A program made the translations under genes and the position numbers. 64,000 nucleotides of DNA from Mycobacterium sp. IDR2000157661. GTDB taxonomy: Bacteria; Actinomycetota; Actinomycetes; Mycobacteriales; Mycobacteriaceae. Position 1 is the stretch's first letter. Each line of letters begins with the position of its first letter. Below the pieces are notes generated by a model. The model had not been told where the DNA came from. It ran no database searches and saw nothing but the letters and a program-made list of their open reading frames with translations. Of the stretch, positions 18,179-27,685 are shown in pieces. Location of the stretch: contig NZ_CP081006.1 of assembly GCF_022317005.1 (NCBI RefSeq), positions 620,001 to 684,000 on the forward strand, in the 5' to 3' direction.

Positions 18179-18856
18179 TCACCGCATCCAGTCCGGTGTC
18201 ACGGGAAGACCGTTGCGGTGTCGATACTCGGCGATGGCCTTGAGGTTGCGCAACTCGAGCAGGTGGCCCGCGCCGAACATGTCCCAGAAGTCGCCCACCC
18301 ATTCCGGCCGCTGCGGCGGGGCGGCGCCGGGGTAGGGGTTTCGGTCGTAGAAAGGGTGATGGCAGTTGGTCCACAGCACCACCGAACCCGGCTTGTCGAA
18401 CACCAACTGCGCGTCCACGATTCGCATCAGGTAGACCATCCACAGGTGTGTGCCCTGGTCCCAGGCGCAGTGGTAGTCCACCGTCATCGCCGCCCTGTTC
18501 GCCACCGTCCGGGCAAAGATCCGGGTGTCCGGGGCGAGCAGGTCATAGCCCAGCCACAGCCCCGGCTCTTCGGTGGGGCTGAAACCACGCGTGCTGTACG
18601 TCCACTCCTCGAGGCATCGGGTGTCGGCCAGGTAGTCGAACAGCGCACCGGGCGGACAGTCGATGTAGCTGTTGACGGTGCAGTACTCGCCGAAGACCTG
18701 GTCGTGCGGGTAGACCGACCGCATCATCTCCATGATGAGCGGCGTGGCCTTCTCCCGGGGCGAGGTCTCGACCCGGATCACGCCGTCGAGCGGGTCGCCG
18801 GTCCCCGCCGAGTGGCGCCGGTGGGCGGTGATGTCGTCAAGCGCGCGGAATGGCAT
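18179..18856 (-). CDS. SRPBCC/START-like domain protein
   Basis: This 225 aa protein starts MPFRALDDITAHRR at an ATG 20 nt inside the end of the ThDP gene. Residues about 55-170 look like an SRPBCC hydrophobic-pocket fold (VNSYIDCPPGALFDYLADTRCLEEW... then a VFDKPGSVVLWTNCHHPFYDRNPYP turn). Such domains bind hydrophobic ligands and act as cyclases or aromatases in polyketide-like pathways. His-His-Pro and several Cys and Trp residues near 165 could line a metal or ligand site. The function is not known; its co-transcription with KAS III-like and ThDP genes argues for a biosynthetic role. Confidence 0.65.
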   Translation of the reverse strand: MPFRALDDITAHRRHSAGTGDPLDGVIRVETSPREKATPLIMEMMRSVYPHDQVFGEYCTVNSYIDCPPGALFDYLADTRCLEEWTYSTRGFSPTEEPGLWLGYDLLAPDTRIFARTVANRAAMTVDYHCAWDQGTHLWMVYLMRIVDAQLVFDKPGSVVLWTNCHHPFYDRNPYPGAAPPQRPEWVGDFWDMFGAGHLLELRNLKAIAEYRHRNGLPVTPDWMR

Positions 18857-20525
18857 CGACGGTGCTCTCCTTCGAGTCATGCTGGGTCAGAAAGGCTGCG
18901 AACGGGGGAATTTCGTCCGCCGCGCACTCGACCGCGACCACCGACGGGCCGTCGGCCGCGAGCGCGGCGGCCAGCGCGCCGGGGAGGGCGTCGACGTCGG
19001 TGATGTCGGTCGCGGCCAGACCGGGGAACATCGCGGCGAGCCCGGCGCCCAGCCGACTGGCGCCGAACTTGTTGTAGCTGTAGGCGCCGCCGTAGAACGT
19101 CTGCTCACGCGTGACGCACATCGCGTGCGCATGGTTGTCGAACAGCACGAAGGTCACCGGCAGGCCGTACTGCACGGCGGTGTGGATCTCCATGCCGTGC
19201 ATGTAGAACGAGCCGTCGCCGGCGATGACGACCGTCCGCCTGCCGCGTCCGAACGCCATGCCGATCGCCGCGCCGAAGCTGTAGCCCATCCCGCCCATCC
19301 CGAGGGCGACGAGGAACCGGCCGTCGCGGCGGGCAGGCAGATGGTGGATGGCCGCCGCTCCGATGTTGCCGGCGTCCACCGCGATGTCGACCCCGTCGGG
19401 CAACGTCCGGTCGAGCACCGTCATCGCGTCGCGGTAGCGAACACCCGGGCCGTGATGCTCGGGCGGGTGCAGCTCGCGGTGCACCACGTCGGTGGCCTCT
19501 CGAACCCGGATGGGCGGGCTCGACAGCGCAGCGGTCAACTGCGTCAGCGACGTGCGCAGGTCGTCGGTGTGGACGTGGGTGCAGGGCAGGTACGGCGCGG
19601 CGCAGCCGAGGGAGTACACCGCGGCCGTCGCCAGCGCGTCGTCCAGCCCGGCCCGCGCCGTCACCGTCATGCGGGTACCGATGAGCAGGCACACGCCGCT
19701 GCGGGCGACCGCCGCCGCGACCCCCGGGTGTCCCATCACCCCGGTCACGCCCAGGGCCGAAGCCGAACGCGATCCGAGTGTGGCCGCGACGTCCTTGGCG
19801 TCGGGCACCGTGGCCACGCGGGCGCACAAGACCGCCCGCAACGCCTCGAGTTCAACGCGGGCGTCGTCGCGCGCCACCTGCTCACCGGCGATGACCGTGA
19901 CCGGACTGCCGGCCTCGCGCAGCGCGCGCACCAGCACACCGGGATCCCCGACCCGCCGTGACGGTTGCGTACACCCGGCGGCGCCGTTGCGGGGTATGGA
20001 TGCCTGCTGGATGTCCTTGGGCAGCAACAGGACGGCGGGTCCACGCCGAGCGAGCGCCGCGGCGACCGCCTCGGTCAGCGCCGGCACGATCTCGGCGGGT
20101 GCCAGCACCCGTCGGCACTGCGCCGACACGGCGGAGAACAACGCCACGCCGTCGAGCGCGCCGTTGCGTCCGCTGGTGTCCTGGAAGGCGCCGCGGCCGT
20201 CGAGTCCGGTCGGTGGCTGCCCGATGAGGGCCAGCACCGGCACCCGGCTGGCCAGCGCCTCACCCAGGCCGGGCACGGTGTTCAGGCAGCCCCCGCCCGA
20301 CGTCGCCGCCAGCACCCCGAGCCCGCAACCGCTGCGGCTGTAGCCGTCGGCCATGGTCGCCGCGGCGAACTCGTGCTTGGCCAGCACCGCGGTGATGTCG
20401 GTGCGCAACTGTGCCGCGTCGTAGAGGTCCTCGATGTTGGCGCCGTCCACGCCGAAGATGAGATCGACGCCGATCGCCGCAAGGTAGGACACGATGTGAT
20501 CGACCACCCGATGTGTCGTCGCCAT
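18837..20525 (-). CDS. thiamine diphosphate-dependent decarboxylase/carboligase (acetolactate synthase-like)
   Basis: The 562 aa protein has the three-domain ThDP layout. The cofactor-activating Glu is in LAKHEFAAATMADGYSR (about residue 50). The TPP/Mg motif GDGSFYMHGME...FVLFDNHAH lies at about 445-475. The middle domain is loosely conserved. It resembles acetolactate synthase and indole-/phenylpyruvate decarboxylases and cannot be assigned to one. It starts at ATG 20525 behind GAAGGAAAG. Upstream, in the 72 bp gap to rslA, is a SigL-type promoter, so this gene leads the four-gene operon. Confidence 0.85.
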   Translation of the reverse strand: MATTHRVVDHIVSYLAAIGVDLIFGVDGANIEDLYDAAQLRTDITAVLAKHEFAAATMADGYSRSGCGLGVLAATSGGGCLNTVPGLGEALASRVPVLALIGQPPTGLDGRGAFQDTSGRNGALDGVALFSAVSAQCRRVLAPAEIVPALTEAVAAALARRGPAVLLLPKDIQQASIPRNGAAGCTQPSRRVGDPGVLVRALREAGSPVTVIAGEQVARDDARVELEALRAVLCARVATVPDAKDVAATLGSRSASALGVTGVMGHPGVAAAVARSGVCLLIGTRMTVTARAGLDDALATAAVYSLGCAAPYLPCTHVHTDDLRTSLTQLTAALSSPPIRVREATDVVHRELHPPEHHGPGVRYRDAMTVLDRTLPDGVDIAVDAGNIGAAAIHHLPARRDGRFLVALGMGGMGYSFGAAIGMAFGRGRRTVVIAGDGSFYMHGMEIHTAVQYGLPVTFVLFDNHAHAMCVTREQTFYGGAYSYNKFGASRLGAGLAAMFPGLAATDITDVDALPGALAAALAADGPSVVAVECAADEIPPFAAFLTQHDSKESTVDAIPRA

Positions 20526-20556
20526 CCGTACCTGCTTTCCTTCGAAGCTCACCAGT

Positions 20557-20584
20557 GACACGGTGGCCCGGGCGACCCGGTTCA
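20557..20584 (-). promoter_or_regulatory. candidate SigL-type ECF promoter for the ThDP biosynthetic operon
   Basis: Read on the minus strand: -35 TGAACC (20584-20579), a 16 bp spacer, and -10 CGTGTC (20562-20557). The start would fall near 20550, leaving about a 25 nt leader with GAAGGAAAG before ATG 20525. The same -35 and spacing recur before sigL. From memory, SigL of M. tuberculosis uses TGAACC-N16-18-CGTgtr. Confidence 0.75.
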
Positions 20585-20597
20585 ACTATGGCGTCAA

Positions 20598-21281
20598 TTA
20601 CACCCGGCGTTGCAACAGCACCTGTCCCGATTCGGGGGATACCAGTTGCACGGCGGCGATCTGGTCGGCTTGCAGCGGGGTGTTGGCGCTGGGCAGGGCC
20701 GTCGCACCGGAGAGCCCCAGCCAGGTGGCGATCTGATTGCGGCTGCCGTCGCGGCCGACGACCACCATCGCCAGTTGCTGCGGCGGCGCGTCGCGTCGGC
20801 CCCAGTCCCCGTAGGTGCAGGCCATGTCGATCCGTGTGCCCCAGCCGAACCCGGTCAACTCGACCGTGGCGTTGATCGGAGTGTCCGACACCTTCTCCAT
20901 CGCCACCTGACTCGACGTGGGCGGCCTAGCCGGATCTTCCCCGAAGAGCGCAGGCCCGACGGCGAAGAGCAGGGCGACAGCGATCAGCGCGGCGGCCAGG
21001 CCCACGGCCGCCGACGTCAACCAGCGCCGCCGGCGCCTGCGCTCGCGCAGCCGGTCCAGCAGCGAATCGAGAACGTGCGCGGGCGGTTCGGAGTCGCCAT
21101 CGGCGATCTCGGCCGCGTCGATGGTGGCGAGCAGCGCCGGAATGCCGCGCAACTCCTCGACCGCGGCGCGGCAGTGCGCGCAGGCACTGAGATGCGCTTC
21201 GTACTCGCGACGTTCCGGCTCGGACAACGAGCCAAGCACGTAGGCGGCATCCCACGTCGCGTAGCGATCGTCGACTTTCAC
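20598..21281 (-). CDS. rslA: anti-sigma-L factor (zinc-binding, membrane-anchored)
   Basis: The 227 aa protein has a ZAS domain at the N-terminus with HLSACAHC (about residues 30-37), one hydrophobic helix near 88-112 (SAAVGLAAALIAVALLFAVGPALF), and an extracytoplasmic domain of about 110 residues. Its likely job is to hold SigL at the membrane and release it when the zinc/cysteine centre is oxidised, as known for RslA. It overlaps sigL by 4 nt. The order sigL-rslA after mapA matches Rv0735-Rv0736. Confidence 0.92.
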   Translation of the reverse strand: MKVDDRYATWDAAYVLGSLSEPERREYEAHLSACAHCRAAVEELRGIPALLATIDAAEIADGDSEPPAHVLDSLLDRLRERRRRRRWLTSAAVGLAAALIAVALLFAVGPALFGEDPARPPTSSQVAMEKVSDTPINATVELTGFGWGTRIDMACTYGDWGRRDAPPQQLAMVVVGRDGSRNQIATWLGLSGATALPSANTPLQADQIAAVQLVSPESGQVLLQRRV

Positions 21282-21808
21282 GGCGCCACCCCCATCTCCT
21301 CGAGCCGCAGTCTCAGCGCACGCACCCCGTAGTGCAGTCGCGACTTGACCGTGCCCTCGGCGATGTGGAGGTCGGCGGCGATCTGCGCGGTGGTCCAGCC
21401 CTGGTAGTACGAGCGGCGGATGACCGCGCGGTGATCGTCGCTCAGGGCGCCGATCGCCTCACCGAGCAGCATCCGGTTCAACGCTGACTCCACCTCGTCG
21501 GGTCCGGGCCGGTCCGCGGCCATCTCCATGTCCGCGGTGCCGGATTCGCTGCGAAACCGTGCGCTGCGCCGCTCGTCGATGACCAGGTTCCTCGCGACGG
21601 TGAACAGCCAGGCTCGCGCTGACCTCTCGCTGTCCCCGGTCACCTCGGGATGGCGCCATGCACGCAGTAACGTCTCCTGCACCACGTCCTCCGCCCGAGC
21701 CGTATCACCCGTCAGCCGCACCGCGTAGCGCCAGATGGCGGCGGAGTGCTCGGCGTATAGCGCCCGCATCGCCTGGCTTTCGGCGGCCTCCGGGTTGTCC
21801 AAGTTCAA
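21278..21808 (-). CDS. sigL: ECF RNA polymerase sigma factor SigL
   Basis: The 176 aa protein has sigma-2 (RLTGDTARAEDVVQETLLRAWRH at about 31-53, and RAWLFTVARNLVIDERRSAR) and sigma-4 (LSDDHRAVIRRSYYQGWTTAQIAADLHIAEGTVKSRLHYG at about 122-161). The start given is TTG 21808, the only start-like codon at the expected N-terminus. However, GGAGG touches it with no spacing, and the predicted transcript begins only a few bases before. Met14 (21769) is the alternative. An ECF promoter of the SigL type lies just upstream, so it probably activates its own gene. Confidence 0.93.
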   Translation of the reverse strand: MNLDNPEAAESQAMRALYAEHSAAIWRYAVRLTGDTARAEDVVQETLLRAWRHPEVTGDSERSARAWLFTVARNLVIDERRSARFRSESGTADMEMAADRPGPDEVESALNRMLLGEAIGALSDDHRAVIRRSYYQGWTTAQIAADLHIAEGTVKSRLHYGVRALRLRLEEMGVAP

Positions 21809-21819
21809 CCTCCGTCATG

Positions 21820-21847
21820 GATACGAGGCTGGCCGGTGTCCGGTTCA
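21820..21847 (-). promoter_or_regulatory. sigL: candidate autoregulatory SigL promoter
   Basis: On the minus strand: TGAACC (21847-21842), 16 bp spacer, CGTATC (21825-21820), in the 97 bp gap between mapA and sigL. Transcription would start near 21814, only about 6 nt before the TTG, giving an almost leaderless message. Confidence 0.7.
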
Positions 21848-21905
21848 GTATTGGCCGTCGACGCTGGACGCGGCGGGGAAAGTGCGCAGTCGGAACGGAG
21901 TCGGC

Positions 21906-22709
21906 TCAGGAACCCTGGGTCAGGATGCGCGGCCCGTCGTCGGTGGCGGCGACGGTGTGTTCCCAGTGCGCCGCGCGCGAGCCGTCGGCGGTGACGACGG
22001 TCCATTCGTCGTCCAGGACGATCGTCTTGGTGGTGCCCAGGCTCAACATCGGCTCGATCGCCAGCACCGATCCGGCGGCCAGGTGCGGGCCGCGGCCGGG
22101 AGCGCCCTCGTTGGGCAGGAACGGATCCATGTGCATCTGCCTGCCGATGCCGTGGCCGCCGTAGTTGGCGACGATGCCGAACTTGCGGTCGTAGCGCTTC
22201 TCGGCGGCGCGCGTCGCAGTCTCGATGGCGTGTGACACGTCGGTGAGCCGGTTGCCGGGCACCATGGCCGCGGCGCCGGCCAGCATGGCCTCGCGGGTGG
22301 CTTGCGACAGCGCCTCGTCGATGGGGATCAGTCGGCCGACGCCGAACGTGATCGCCGAATCGCCGTGCCAACCGTCGACGATCGCGCCGCAGTCGATGGA
22401 CACCAGATCGCCGGCCGCCAGCTTCTCGTCGGCCGAAGGGATCCCGTGCACCACGCGGTCGTTGACCGACGAGCAGATGCTGGCCGGGTAGCCGTGATAG
22501 CCCAGGAACGACGGGACGCCGCCGCCGTCGCGGATCACCGACTCCGCGATCTCGTCGAGCGCGAGGGTGGACACCCCGGGAGCGGCGGCCTGGCGCACCG
22601 CGCGCAGGGCGGACGCCACCAGTGACCCGGCGACCGCCATGGCGTCGAGTTCCCCTGGGGTGCGCTGCGCGACGACTCGGCGGCCGCGCAGGCCCGGCAG
22701 GCTGACCAC
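21906..22709 (-). CDS. mapA: methionine aminopeptidase, type I
   Basis: The 267 aa pita-bread metallopeptidase removes initiator Met. Metal ligands lie in [20 protein letters not shown] (two Asp), [10 protein letters not shown] (His) and AIEPML (Glu), with the distal Glu near the C-terminus (EHTVAAT). [12 protein letters not shown] holds the substrate His. It starts at GTG 22709, 2 bp after adk. The secY-adk-map order is the classic spc-operon tail. Confidence 0.95.
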   Translation of the reverse strand: MVSLPGLRGRRVVAQRTPGELDAMAVAGSLVASALRAVRQAAAPGVSTLALDEIAESVIRDGGGVPSFLGYHGYPASICSSVNDRVVHGIPSADEKLAAGDLVSIDCGAIVDGWHGDSAITFGVGRLIPIDEALSQATREAMLAGAAAMVPGNRLTDVSHAIETATRAAEKRYDRKFGIVANYGGHGIGRQMHMDPFLPNEGAPGRGPHLAAGSVLAIEPMLSLGTTKTIVLDDEWTVVTADGSRAAHWEHTVAATDDGPRILTQGS

Positions 22710-22711
22710 GC

Positions 22712-23272
22712 TTACTTGCCGAGCGCCCGCAGGGCCCGCGCGAAGACCTCGTCGAACGAACCGACCGCGTCGACCTGCTGCAGGTTGGCGTGGCTGTCCG
22801 TCTGGCCGTAGTACTCGAGCAGCGGATAGGTCTCGTCGCGGTACACCTGCATGCGGTTGCGGATGACGTCTTCGGTGTCGTCGTCGCGGCCGCGGGCCTC
22901 GAGCCGCTTGAACAGCTCGTCCTCGGAGACCTTGAACTCCAGCACGGCGTCGAGCTTGGTGTCGTGGCGCCTGAGCATGTCGTCGAGCGCCTTGGCCTGC
23001 TCGACCGAGCGGGGATACCCGTCGAGGATGAACCCGGCGGCCGCATCCTCCTGCTCGATGCGGTCCTCGACCAGCTTGTTGGTCAACTCGGAGGGCACCA
23101 GATCGCCGGCGTCGAGGTACCGCTTGGCTTCCACTCCTAGCGGGGTTCCGTCGCCGATGTTCTGCCGGAACAGGTCGCCGGTCGAGATCTGCGGGATGCC
23201 CAGCTTCTCGGAGAGCTTCTGGGCCTGGGTGCCCTTTCCGGCGCCGGGCGGTCCGAGCAGAACGACTCTCAC
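22712..23272 (-). CDS. adk: adenylate kinase (short-lid form)
   Basis: The 186 aa enzyme interconverts AMP, ADP and ATP. The P-loop is [13 protein letters not shown] (residues 5-17), with the AMP site [18 protein letters not shown] near 85, and a short lid ([15 protein letters not shown]) without the zinc-type insert. It starts at GTG 23272 in a 4 nt GTGA overlap with the secY stop. Confidence 0.97.
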   Translation of the reverse strand: MRVVLLGPPGAGKGTQAQKLSEKLGIPQISTGDLFRQNIGDGTPLGVEAKRYLDAGDLVPSELTNKLVEDRIEQEDAAAGFILDGYPRSVEQAKALDDMLRRHDTKLDAVLEFKVSEDELFKRLEARGRDDDTEDVIRNRMQVYRDETYPLLEYYGQTDSHANLQQVDAVGSFDEVFARALRALGK

Positions 23273-24609
23273 TTCAGGAACCCTTCGTAGTTGCGCTGCA
23301 TGAGCTGGCTCTCGATCTGTTTGACGGTATCCAAGCCCACGCCGACCATGATCAGAACCCCGACGCCGCCGAAGGGCAGGTTCTGGACCGGCCCGCCGCT
23401 TCCGACGGTGAGGAACAGGTTCGGCAACACGGCGATGGAGCCCAGGTAGATCGAGCCGGGCAGGGTGATCCGGCTGAGCACGTAGCGCAGGTAGTCCGCC
23501 GTCGGCTTGCCGGGGCGAATGCCCGGGATGAAGCCGCCGAACTTCTTCATCTCGTCGGCACGCTCATCCGGGTTGAAGGTGATCGAGACGTAGAAATAGG
23601 TGAAGAAGACGATCAGGGCGAAGTAGATCGCGATATAGGCGGGGCTGCTCGGGTCGGTCAGGTAGTTCGCGACGAAACGGCTCCACCAGCTGGTGCCGTC
23701 AGGGTTGGTGCTGCCGCTCTGGATCAGCTGGGTGATCAACTGCGGGATGTAGATCAGCGACGACGCGAAGATGACAGGGATGACACCGGCCTGGTTCACC
23801 TTCAGCGGCAGATAGGTCGACGTGCCGCCGTACATGCGCCTGCCGACCATGCGCTTGGCGTACTGCACCGGGATGCGGCGTTGGCCCTGCTCGACGAAGA
23901 CCACACCGATGATGATGGCCAGCGCGCCCGCGCAGACCAGCGCGAACACCAGGCCGCCGCGGCTCTCCAGGATGCTCTGGCCCTCACCGGGCATCGCCGA
24001 GGCGATGCTGGCGAAGATGATCAGCGACATGCCGTTGCCGATGCCGCGCTCGGTGACCAGCTCGCCCATCCACATCACCAGGGCCGCGCCCGCCGTCATC
24101 ACGATCACCATGACGACGAGGGTGAAGATCGGCAGGCCGTCGCTCTGACCCTGGATGATGTCAAGCGAGCAACCCTGCAGCAGCCCGCCGTTGGCGGCCA
24201 GTGCCACGATGCTGGTGCTCTGCAGGATGGCCAGGGCGATCGCCAGATAGCGCGTGTACTGCGTCATCTTGGCCTGACCGGCCTGGCCTTCTTTCCGCAG
24301 CTGTTCGAAGCGTGGGATGACCACGGTCAGCAGCTGCACGATGATGCTCGCGGTGATGTAGGGCATGACACCCACCGCGAACACCGACAGCTGCAGCAAC
24401 GCGCCGCCGGAGAACAGGTTGATCAGCGAGTACAGCTGGCCCGCCTCGCCGCCACTGACCTCGGCGATGCACTCCTGGACGTTCGGGTAGTTGACGCCCG
24501 GTGACGGTATCGAGGCGCCGACCCGGTACAGGATCACGATGCCCAGGGTGAACAGGATCTTTCGCCTCAGGTCGACTGTCCTGAGCGAAGAGATGAAAGC
24601 CGAAAGCAC
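23269..24609 (-). CDS. secY: preprotein translocase channel subunit SecY
   Basis: The 446 aa polytopic protein has about ten membrane helices. Signatures are [11 protein letters not shown] in the first periplasmic plug region, [15 protein letters not shown] near 85, [16 protein letters not shown] in the fifth cytoplasmic region, and [18 protein letters not shown] near 355. It is the pore of the Sec export system. It starts at GTG 24609 with GGAGGAAGA ahead. It is separated from the rest of the spc operon by about 8 kb of other genes, as in M. tuberculosis. Confidence 0.97.
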   Translation of the reverse strand: MLSAFISSLRTVDLRRKILFTLGIVILYRVGASIPSPGVNYPNVQECIAEVSGGEAGQLYSLINLFSGGALLQLSVFAVGVMPYITASIIVQLLTVVIPRFEQLRKEGQAGQAKMTQYTRYLAIALAILQSTSIVALAANGGLLQGCSLDIIQGQSDGLPIFTLVVMVIVMTAGAALVMWMGELVTERGIGNGMSLIIFASIASAMPGEGQSILESRGGLVFALVCAGALAIIIGVVFVEQGQRRIPVQYAKRMVGRRMYGGTSTYLPLKVNQAGVIPVIFASSLIYIPQLITQLIQSGSTNPDGTSWWSRFVANYLTDPSSPAYIAIYFALIVFFTYFYVSITFNPDERADEMKKFGGFIPGIRPGKPTADYLRYVLSRITLPGSIYLGSIAVLPNLFLTVGSGGPVQNLPFGGVGVLIMVGVGLDTVKQIESQLMQRNYEGFLK

Positions 24610-24914
24610 TCTTCCTCCTGCGCAGCCGACCTGTTGATCGCGGCGTGCGGATGGGGCTGGATTCCACCAGCGTCTTGGTTAAGTCGTGTGCGGATCCCCG
24701 TCAGGCGCGCAGCCTGCGGAGTTGCCCGTCAAACAGTCTACGAGAGTAACAGCCGGGGTCCGATGGCTCCGCATTCCGCTGATCGTCTGGCACTCACGGC
24801 GACGTCTCAGTCATGAACTCCTCGATGAACACGTCGGGGAACATATCCGGGAACGTATGGTGGGACCGATCCGTTATATCGGCTAAGTAATGCACCGAGG
24901 GCATGGGAGACGAG
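24610..24914. other. divergent control region between secY and the methyltransferase operon
   Basis: These 305 bp hold no gene. The half nearest the methyltransferases repeats GAAC three times (24815-24854) and contains an ECF-like promoter listed separately. I found no convincing sigma-A promoter for secY by eye. Confidence 0.5.
24850..24875 (+). promoter_or_regulatory. candidate ECF promoter (SigE/SigH-like) for the methyltransferase operon
   Basis: GGAACG (24850-24855), 16 bp, then CGTT (24872-24875) fits the GGAAC-N16/17-CGTT pattern recalled for mycobacterial SigH and SigE. The overlapping TATATC (24875-24880) could instead be a sigma-A -10. The first methyltransferase start is 40 bp downstream. 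Confidence 0.4.
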
Positions 24915-25859
24915 ATGGCACGCACCGAGGACGACACCTGGACCCTGGCCTCCAGCGTGGGGGCGACGGCCACGATGGTGGCAGCGGCGCGGGCGATGGC
25001 AAGCACCGGCGACGGCGCCCTGATCTCCGACCCGTACGCCGAACCGCTGGTGCGGGCGGTGGGCGTGGACTTCTTCACCAGGTTGGCCACCGGTGAGCTC
25101 ACGGCGGCCGACCTGGATGTGGACAGTGCGTCGATGGGCATGCAGCGCATGACCGACAACATGGCGGTGCGAACCAAGTTCTTCGACGAATTCTTCACAG
25201 CGGCGGCCGAAGCGGGCGTCCGTCAGGCGGTGATCCTGGCCGCCGGCCTCGACGCGCGGGCGTACCGGCTGTCGTGGCCGGCTGGAACGAGCGTTTACGA
25301 GATCGACCAGCCCGAGGTCATCGAGTTCAAGACCCGCACGCTGGCCGCCCTCGGGGCCCACCCGACCGCCGAGCGTCGCACCGTGTCGATCGACCTGCGC
25401 GCCGACTGGCCCGCCGCGCTCATCGACGCGGGATTCGATCCCGACCAGCCGACGGCGTGGAGCGCCGAGGGGCTGCTCGGCTACCTGCCGCCGGAGGCAC
25501 AGGACCGGCTGCTGGACACCGTCACCGCGCTCAGCGCGCCCGGCAGCCGGGTCGCGGTCGAAAGCGTGCCCAACACCGCCGCGGCCGACCGCGAGAAGGC
25601 CTTCGAGCGTATGCAAGAGGCTTCGCAGCGGTGGCGCAGCCACGGGTTCGACCTGGACTTCGCCGAGCTCGTCTATCTCGGCGAGCGCAACGAGGCCGGT
25701 CAGTACCTGGCCGACGGCGGCTGGCGACTCACCCGTCGCACGGTCGCCGAACTGCTGACCGACAACGGCCTGCCCGCGCTGTCGGAGGAGGAGGACTCGG
25801 CCGGTTTCGGCGAACTGCAGTACGTCACGGGGATCCTCCCCGGAGGCGAGGAGGACTAG
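24915..25859 (+). CDS. SAM-dependent methyltransferase, TIGR00027/DUF-type, copy 1
   Basis: This 314 aa protein belongs to the mycobacterial family of Rv0731c. It has [19 protein letters not shown] at the N-terminus, [11 protein letters not shown], then the SAM-binding strand [16 protein letters not shown] (about 100), acidic [12 protein letters not shown] and the [13 protein letters not shown] motif near 185. ATG 24915 is preferred because GGGAGACG precedes it. The substrates of this family are largely unknown. It heads three tandem paralogues. Confidence 0.88.
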   Translation: MARTEDDTWTLASSVGATATMVAAARAMASTGDGALISDPYAEPLVRAVGVDFFTRLATGELTAADLDVDSASMGMQRMTDNMAVRTKFFDEFFTAAAEAGVRQAVILAAGLDARAYRLSWPAGTSVYEIDQPEVIEFKTRTLAALGAHPTAERRTVSIDLRADWPAALIDAGFDPDQPTAWSAEGLLGYLPPEAQDRLLDTVTALSAPGSRVAVESVPNTAAADREKAFERMQEASQRWRSHGFDLDFAELVYLGERNEAGQYLADGGWRLTRRTVAELLTDNGLPALSEEEDSAGFGELQYVTGILPGGEED

Positions 25860-25871
25860 ATTACTGAGTTC

Positions 25872-26777
25872 GTGAGCCGGAGCGACGCGGACAGCTGGGA
25901 TCTGGCCTCCAGCGTGGGCACCACCGCGACGATGGTGGCGGCGGCCCGCGCGGTGGCCAGCCGGGAGGCCGATGCGCTGTTCGACGACCCGTTCGCCGCC
26001 CCGCTGGTCCGTGCGGTCGGCCTCGAGTTCTTCACCCGCCTTGCCGACGGTGAGATCGAGTTGGAGGACGGCGACGTGGCCGGTGCCCGGTTCATGGCGC
26101 GCGTCATCGCGGTGCGGACCCGGTTCTTCGACGACTTCTTCCGAGACGCCGGCCATGCGGGCGTCCGGCAGGCGGTGATTCTGGCCTCCGGCCTGGACTC
26201 GCGGTCCTACCGGCTGCCGTGGCCGGACGGGACGGTCGTCTATGAGATCGACCAACCGCAGGTCATCGAGTTCAAGGCGACGACCATGGCGTCGATCGGT
26301 GCGGCGCCTGCCGCGCACCTGCGCACGGTCGGCATCGACCTTCGCGACGACTGGCCGAACGCGCTGCGCGCGAGCGGCTTGGATCCCGACCAACCGACCG
26401 CGTGGAGCACCGAAGGCCTGCTGGTGTACCTGCCGCCGGACGCGCAGGACCGGTTGTTCGACGACATCACCGCGCTCAGCGCGCCGGGCAGTCGGCTGGC
26501 GACCGAGTACCACCCGGACGCGGCGGCGGCGATCGGCGCGCGGGCCAGGGCGATCAGCGAGCGGTGGGGTGACGAGGCCGTCACCAACCTCGACATCTCG
26601 CAGCTGTTTTATCCGGGTGAACGCAACCATGTGGTCGATTACCTCGGCGAACGTGGTTGGCAGGTGTCCGCCCGGACCCGACCGGAGGTGTTCGCCGCGT
26701 ACGGCCGAGACTTCCCCGACTCTGAAACCCTTGCGCCGATGCGTGATTCGCTCGCAATCGTCGCCGCGAGAACCTAG
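25872..26777 (+). CDS. SAM-dependent methyltransferase, TIGR00027 type, copy 2
   Basis: This 301 aa paralogue begins at GTG 25872, 12 bp after copy 1, with no clear ribosome-binding site. It keeps [59 protein letters not shown] and [18 protein letters not shown]. Family members use SAM on unidentified substrates. Tandem copies in one operon imply recent duplication followed by drift in the C-terminal third, where the three copies differ most. Confidence 0.88.
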   Translation: MSRSDADSWDLASSVGTTATMVAAARAVASREADALFDDPFAAPLVRAVGLEFFTRLADGEIELEDGDVAGARFMARVIAVRTRFFDDFFRDAGHAGVRQAVILASGLDSRSYRLPWPDGTVVYEIDQPQVIEFKATTMASIGAAPAAHLRTVGIDLRDDWPNALRASGLDPDQPTAWSTEGLLVYLPPDAQDRLFDDITALSAPGSRLATEYHPDAAAAIGARARAISERWGDEAVTNLDISQLFYPGERNHVVDYLGERGWQVSARTRPEVFAAYGRDFPDSETLAPMRDSLAIVAART

Positions 26778-26785
26778 GAGAGCAG

Positions 26786-27685
26786 ATGGCCCGCACCGAC
26801 GACGACTCGTGGGACCTGGCGTCCAGCGTGGGCTCCACCGCGACCATGGTGGCCGCGCAGCGCGTGCTGAGCCACCGCGAGGGACTGATCGACGACCCGT
26901 TCGCCGAACCGCTGGTGCGCGCGGTGGGGCTCGACTTCTTCCTTCGGGCGCTCGACGGCGAGGTCGACCTCGACGCCATCGACCCCCGCTTCAACGCGCG
27001 CCGGGCCGCCGAGGGGATGGCGGTTCGGACCCGGCATTTCGACCGGTTGTTCACCGACGCCTCGGCCGTCGGTATCCGCCAGGCGGTCATCCTGGCGGCC
27101 GGACTCGACGCCCGCGCCTACCGGCTGACGTGGCCGGGCGGCACCGCGGTGTACGAGCTGGACCAGCCGGAGGTCATCGCGTTCAAGGACGACACGCTCG
27201 CACGACTGGGCGCGCGACCGGCTGTCAACCGGCGCGCAGTGGCGGTCGACCTGCGCGACGACTGGCCGAAAGCCCTGAGCGACAACGGGTTCGACGCAAT
27301 GAAACCCACCGCCTGGATCGCCGAGGGACTCCTGATCTATCTGCCGCCCGAGGCGCAGGATCTGCTGTTCGACCGGATCGACGCGCTCAGCGCGCCGGGC
27401 AGCAGGCTCGCCACCGAGCACATCCCCGACATCAGCATGTTCTCCGACGAACGGTCGCAGGAGATCGCCGACCGACTCCGCAAGTACGGGCACGACATCG
27501 AGATGCGCGACCTCATCTACCACGGCGAGCGCAACGATATCGTCGACTACCTGAACGCACGAGGGTGGGACGTCACGGCGCAGAGCATGCGAGACGCGTA
27601 CGCCGCCAACGGCTTCGACTTCCCGGACGAGGAGACCATCGGGATGTTCGCCGACGTCAGCTATGTGGCGGCGGCGAAGCGCTGA
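26786..27685 (+). CDS. SAM-dependent methyltransferase, TIGR00027 type, copy 3
   Basis: The 299 aa third paralogue starts at ATG 26786 behind AGGAGAGC. Conserved blocks are [59 protein letters not shown] and [18 protein letters not shown]. It carries a region rich in Asp and Arg around 200-240 that differs from copies 1 and 2. Its last 29 nt overlap, tail to tail, the end of the sugar kinase gene on the other strand. Confidence 0.88.
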   Translation: MARTDDDSWDLASSVGSTATMVAAQRVLSHREGLIDDPFAEPLVRAVGLDFFLRALDGEVDLDAIDPRFNARRAAEGMAVRTRHFDRLFTDASAVGIRQAVILAAGLDARAYRLTWPGGTAVYELDQPEVIAFKDDTLARLGARPAVNRRAVAVDLRDDWPKALSDNGFDAMKPTAWIAEGLLIYLPPEAQDLLFDRIDALSAPGSRLATEHIPDISMFSDERSQEIADRLRKYGHDIEMRDLIYHGERNDIVDYLNARGWDVTAQSMRDAYAANGFDFPDEETIGMFADVSYVAAAKR

